Source: JAAXHH01 sp965248395
GTDB taxonomy: Bacteria > JAAXHH01
DNA: 64,000 nucleotides
Assembly (NCBI GenBank): GCA_965248395.1
Contig: OZ252103.1
Location: forward strand, 1,612,001-1,676,000
Reading direction: 5' to 3'
Shown here: positions 60,838 to 64,000 of the stretch, one piece after another
Layout: each line of letters begins with the position of its first letter
Numbering within the stretch: position 1 is the stretch's first letter
Notes under the pieces: generated by a model
Seen by the model: only the letters and a program-made list of their open reading frames with translations
Told to the model about the DNA's origin: nothing
Database searches by the model: none
Position numbers and translations under genes: made by a program

Positions 60838-62910
60838 GTGGCAGAAGAAAAAATACTCGTGACCGATGCGTTGCCCTACGCAAACGGCAAACTGCACATT
60901 GGCCATATTGCCGGCGTCCATTTGCCCGGTAACGTCTACGTACGCTACCAGCGGCTGAAAGGCCGGGATGTCGTTCACGTCAGCGGGTCGGATGACCACG
61001 GCGTGGCCATCACCCTGGCGGCCGAGAAGGCAGGCATAACGCCCAAGGAACTCGTGGACAAGTACTACCCCGTCATCAAGGGCGCGCTCGCAGACTTCGG
61101 TATCGTCTACGACAATTTCTCCCAGACTTCCCGTCCAATCCACCATGAAACCGCCCGGGATTACTTCCTGCGCCTGGAGGAAAGGGGTTGTTTCGAAGTA
61201 CGCGAAGTCAACCAGATCTACTGCCCGGCCAGCGACCGTTTTCTGCCCGACCGTTACGTGGAGGGCACGTGCCCCCATTGCGGTTCGGACCGGGCCCGGG
61301 GAGATCAGTGCGAGGCTTGCGGTACCATTCTCGACGCCACGCAACTGGTCAATCCCCGAAGCGATTTCTGCGCCGGTCCCCTCGAGGTGAGGTCGGTGAA
61401 CCACTGGTATTTCAAGCTCGCCCGCATGTCGCCGAAGCTGCAGGCCTGGATGGAGACGAAAAAGCACTGGAAGGACAACGTACGAAACTACTGCACGGGA
61501 TGGTTCAACACGGGCCTGTCGGACCGCCCCATCTCCCGCGACCTGGACTGGGGCGTGCCGCTGCCGACGAAAGACGCCGTGGGCAAGGTCATGTACGTCT
61601 GGTTCGAAAATGTGCTGGGCTACGTGTCGTCTACCCGGGAATGGGCGGTGGCACAAGGCGAACCCGACCGGTGGAAGGACTACTGGCTGAATCCGGACTG
61701 CAAACTCGTCAATTTCCTCGGCAAGGACAATATCGTCTTTCACGCGATCCTGTGGCCGGCCATGATCATGGAACACGGGGAATTCGTCCTTCCTTCCGAA
61801 ATACCGGCGAACGAGTTCCTCAACATTGAAGGTCAGAAGCTGTCCACGAGCCGAAACTGGGCGGTCTGGCTGGACGAATACCTGGAGGCCTTTCCGCCCG
61901 ATCCCATGCGTTACTGTCTCGCTTCGATTTCGCCCGAAACGAAGGACGCCGATTTCACCTGGAAGGACTTCCAGGCGCGCAACAACAACGAACTGGCCGA
62001 TATTTTCGGGAATTTCGTAAACCGTACGCTGACCTTCATCAACCGGTACTTCGACGGGGTGATCCCGGAGCCGGGGTCCCTTGCGCGGGAGGACCGGGAG
62101 ATGCTGGCGACCGTCGCCGGCGCTCCGGCCCGCATCGGTGAATGCTTCGAAGCCTTCCAGGTCAGGCGGGCAGTCCGGGAACTGATCTCCCTCGGCAGCC
62201 ATTTCAACCGCTACTTCAACGATCAGGCGCCGTGGAACACCCGCAAGACCGACCGGACGTGCTGCGCGACCACGCTCTACGTGTGTACGCAGGCGGTCAG
62301 GACCCTGGCCCTGGTCATGTCTCCCATCATGCCGTTCAGCGCCGAAAGAATGTGGAAGATGGCGGGCCTGGAAGGGCGTGTCGAAGATCAGAGATGGGAT
62401 GACCTTGAAATCGACGATACGCTTTCCGGACGCTCCATAGGAAAACTCGATATCCTTTTTCAGAAGATCGATGACGAAACGATTGACGCGCAGGTCGAAA
62501 GGCTGGGCAGGTCGATCGCCCAGGGCCAGGGGGACGCGGATGCGGAGCCCGGGGAAGCGGAACCTGCGGAGACGGAGAGGAACGACCTCGTATCGATTGA
62601 CGCATTCCGGCGGATAGATCTGCGTATCGCGGATGTCGTTGCGGCGGAACCGGTGCCCGGTACGGACAGGCTGCTCAAGCTGCAATTGCGCATCGGGGCG
62701 GAAGAGCGGCAGATCGTGTCCGGCATAGCCCCGGGGTATACGCCGGATAAACTGGTCGGGCGCCAGATCGTGGTGGTGGTCAACCTGGAGACCGCACACA
62801 TTCGGGGCGTTGAATCCAGGGGCATGCTGCTCGCGGCCGAGGACGCCGGGGGCGCCCCCATACTCCTCGGTCCGGATTTCCCCGTTCAGTCCGGCTCATC
62901 GGTGAGTTGA
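60838..62910 (+). CDS. metG: methionyl-tRNA synthetase
   Basis: A 690-residue class I synthetase. HIGH is at about 20-23 (KLHIGHIAG). The zinc knuckle is C-x2-C-x9-C-x2-C in TCPHCGSDRARGDQCEACG, the Escherichia coli type. KMSKS is changed to KLSTS near residue 333, a known allowed variant. A C-terminal tRNA-binding OB domain (about 588-690, IDLRIADVVAAEPVPGTDRLL) supports dimerisation. The start is GTG with GAGGGAG next to it. The 9-nt array begins at the last stop base. Confidence 0.96.
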   Translation: MAEEKILVTDALPYANGKLHIGHIAGVHLPGNVYVRYQRLKGRDVVHVSGSDDHGVAITLAAEKAGITPKELVDKYYPVIKGALADFGIVYDNFSQTSRPIHHETARDYFLRLEERGCFEVREVNQIYCPASDRFLPDRYVEGTCPHCGSDRARGDQCEACGTILDATQLVNPRSDFCAGPLEVRSVNHWYFKLARMSPKLQAWMETKKHWKDNVRNYCTGWFNTGLSDRPISRDLDWGVPLPTKDAVGKVMYVWFENVLGYVSSTREWAVAQGEPDRWKDYWLNPDCKLVNFLGKDNIVFHAILWPAMIMEHGEFVLPSEIPANEFLNIEGQKLSTSRNWAVWLDEYLEAFPPDPMRYCLASISPETKDADFTWKDFQARNNNELADIFGNFVNRTLTFINRYFDGVIPEPGSLAREDREMLATVAGAPARIGECFEAFQVRRAVRELISLGSHFNRYFNDQAPWNTRKTDRTCCATTLYVCTQAVRTLALVMSPIMPFSAERMWKMAGLEGRVEDQRWDDLEIDDTLSGRSIGKLDILFQKIDDETIDAQVERLGRSIAQGQGDADAEPGEAEPAETERNDLVSIDAFRRIDLRIADVVAAEPVPGTDRLLKLQLRIGAEERQIVSGIAPGYTPDKLVGRQIVVVVNLETAHIRGVESRGMLLAAEDAGGAPILLGPDFPVQSGSSVS

Positions 62911-62963
62911 TGGCCGGTATGGCCGGCATGGCCGGCATGGCCGGAATGGCCGGAATGGCTGGC
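62910..62963 (+). repeat. six-copy 9-nt tandem repeat (unit ATGGCCGGC), intergenic metG-tatD
   Basis: Six units starting at the last base of the metG stop codon; ends vary (T, C, C, A, A) and the sixth is ATGGCTGGC. It could encode a short Met-Ala-Gly repeat peptide from 62910 to 63011 (33 residues). Same unit length as the arrays in the deacetylase and DUF4249 genes. Confidence 0.9.
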
Positions 62964-63019
62964 ACGGTTGACGAAGCGGATCGGATATCACCCTATCATC
63001 ATGCACCCTAGCGCTGCTT

Positions 63020-63784
63020 TTGCTGTTCGACACCCACACCCATCTTACGGCTGCTGAATTCGATGAAGACCGTGACGAGGTGATCCGGCGGGCCCTCGAC
63101 GCGGGCGTAGCCCGTATGATCGCCATCGGGTACGACCTCGAAAGCAGCCTGGCCGCTGTAGCACTCGCCGAAAGCTGCGACGCCGTGTTCGCCGCCGTGG
63201 GCATACATCCCTGCCACGTCCACGAGGCGCGCGATGCGGATTACCGGAAAATCGAGGAACTGTTCCATCACCCATCCGTGGTCGGCGTGGGCGAAACAGG
63301 CATCGATCTGTACCACGACCGGTCCACCTACCCGCTGCAGCAGACGTCGTTCCGAAGGCACATGGAATGGGGCCGAAGCACCGGACTGCCCGTTATCGTA
63401 CACGACCGGGACGCCCATGTTGAAGTCATGGCCATGCTGGACGAGTTTCCCGATGGGGGAACGACCGCGATCCTGCACTGTTTTACCGGAGATATCAACA
63501 TGGCGGGAAAAGCCATATCCAGGGGTTGCTTCCTGGGTTTTGGCGGAATCGCCACGTTCAAGAACTCGACGGTCCACGAAGTGGTTTCCATGTTGCCGCA
63601 GGATCGCATCCTGGTGGAAACGGACGCGCCATACCTGGCGCCCGTGCCGCACCGTGGACGTCGCAACGAACCGGCGTATCTCGTCAACACCGCCGAAGCA
63701 GTCGCCCGATACCGGGCTGTGTCAATGGAAGAACTGGCCCGGACCACAACCGAAAACGCCGAAAGGGTGTTCCGAATCCAATGA
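63020..63784 (+). CDS. tatD: TatD-family metal-dependent deoxyribonuclease
   Basis: A 254-residue TIM-barrel hydrolase with MLFDTHTHLTAAEFDED, VGVGETGIDLY, VIVHDRDAHVE, ILHCFTGD and VETDAPYLAP, the TatD signature order with all metal His/Asp/Glu in place. It is a 3'-5' exonuclease/AP-endonuclease-like family. The start is a TTG at 63020; no in-frame ATG is nearby. Its stop overlaps rsmA by ATGA. metG-tatD-rsmA order is conserved in Bacillus. Confidence 0.92.
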   Translation: MLFDTHTHLTAAEFDEDRDEVIRRALDAGVARMIAIGYDLESSLAAVALAESCDAVFAAVGIHPCHVHEARDADYRKIEELFHHPSVVGVGETGIDLYHDRSTYPLQQTSFRRHMEWGRSTGLPVIVHDRDAHVEVMAMLDEFPDGGTTAILHCFTGDINMAGKAISRGCFLGFGGIATFKNSTVHEVVSMLPQDRILVETDAPYLAPVPHRGRRNEPAYLVNTAEAVARYRAVSMEELARTTTENAERVFRIQ

Positions 63785-64000
63785 GTACTGTGATCGATCC
63801 CCCCGATGACCTGCTGGCCGACCTGCGCAGATCGGAGTTCCGTCCATCCAGGACGAGGGGTCAGCATTTTCTGAACGATCCATCCATAGCCCTCCGTATC
63901 ATCGAGGCGGCGGGTGTCACGAGGAATACGGCCGTCCTTGAAATCGGCCCGGGGGCCGGCGCGCTGACCCGGCACCTCGTTACCCGTGCCGGCTGGATCA
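63781..64000 (+). CDS. rsmA: 16S rRNA (A1518/A1519) dimethyltransferase, N-terminal part (cut by window edge)
   Basis: The first 73 residues of RsmA/KsgA, which dimethylates two adenines in helix 45 of 16S rRNA. RPSRTRGQHFLNDPSIALRI is the family opening (Gln-His-Phe-Leu where Gln-Asn-Phe-Leu is typical) and LEIGPGAGALTRHL is the SAM loop. ATG at 63781 overlaps the tatD stop (ATGA), so it is translated together with it. The rest lies beyond the window. Confidence 0.93.
   Translation, partial: MSTVIDPPDDLLADLRRSEFRPSRTRGQHFLNDPSIALRIIEAAGVTRNTAVLEIGPGAGALTRHLVTRAGWI

Noticed and set aside
60790..62799. 669-residue minus-strand frame antisense to metG
   Set aside because: The plus strand carries all methionyl-tRNA synthetase signatures; the antisense frame is a shadow.

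Overview
The window is dense bacterial chromosome (GC-rich, genes on both strands, very short gaps) with about 58 protein genes. No rRNA, tRNA, CRISPR array, insertion sequence or phage gene was recognised. The cell is probably Gram-negative-like: TolC, a TonB-dependent receptor with a DUF4249 partner, SurA-type chaperones, an ECF sigma/anti-sigma/RseB module, and a secreted metalloprotease with a FlgD/Por-like C-terminal domain. Together with many sugar-acid enzymes (enolase superfamily, Gfo/Idh/MocA, ThuA, TIM-barrel epimerase, DapA-like), this points to the FCB superphylum, something like Latescibacterota or Gemmatimonadota. That placement is inference; no phylogenetic marker was compared.

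Layout. 1-2172 (minus): a truncated MurT-like Mur ligase, a VOC-fold protein and a Tat-exported class V aminotransferase. 2493-6472 (plus): a mannonate-dehydratase-type enolase, a DUF1189 membrane protein, a ThuA-Gfo/Idh fusion and a small membrane protein. 6509-12310 (minus): an aldo/keto reductase, sugar epimerase, DapA-like aldolase, oxidoreductase, cyclic-di-AMP receptor and class III aminotransferase. 12444-14233 (plus): a polysaccharide deacetylase translationally coupled to miaA. 14219-16942 (minus): a secreted metalloprotease and a TlpA-like redoxin. 17065-20106 (minus): a thiOSGE operon behind a promoter, a TPP riboswitch and a terminator. 20184-28652: a VWA protein, an iron alcohol dehydrogenase (plus), TolC, an RseB-like protein, a zinc anti-sigma factor, an ECF sigma factor and an HU-TPR fusion. 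28880-36109: a PmoA-like protein, a TonB receptor with DUF4249 protein, and a DinG-like helicase. 36120-38996 (plus): ubiA/ubiE/ubiX-type quinone genes and nth, joined by ATGA overlaps. 39039-48781: a DapA-like enzyme, an HTH/coiled-coil protein, DUF2851, plsC, HAD, a MetE-like protein, and a carbohydrate pair (unknown 653-residue protein and a GH5-like hydrolase). 48798-51398 (minus): rdgB, rph, ptsN and a lipoprotein. 51774-64000 (plus): purC, mfd, two parvulin chaperones, rqcP, a methyltransferase, holB, metG, tatD and the start of rsmA.

The most interesting items are the HU-TPR fusion beside a complete envelope-stress sigma module, the readable TPP-riboswitch switch, an enolase with an Asp-to-Glu metal-ligand change at otherwise exact ManD spacing, the ThuA-Gfo/Idh fusion, a DinG helicase with a decayed exonuclease domain, a DarA-type cyclic-di-AMP receptor, and 9-nt in-frame tandem repeats at three separate loci. 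All calls come from reading the sequence and recalled family motifs; no database search was run.
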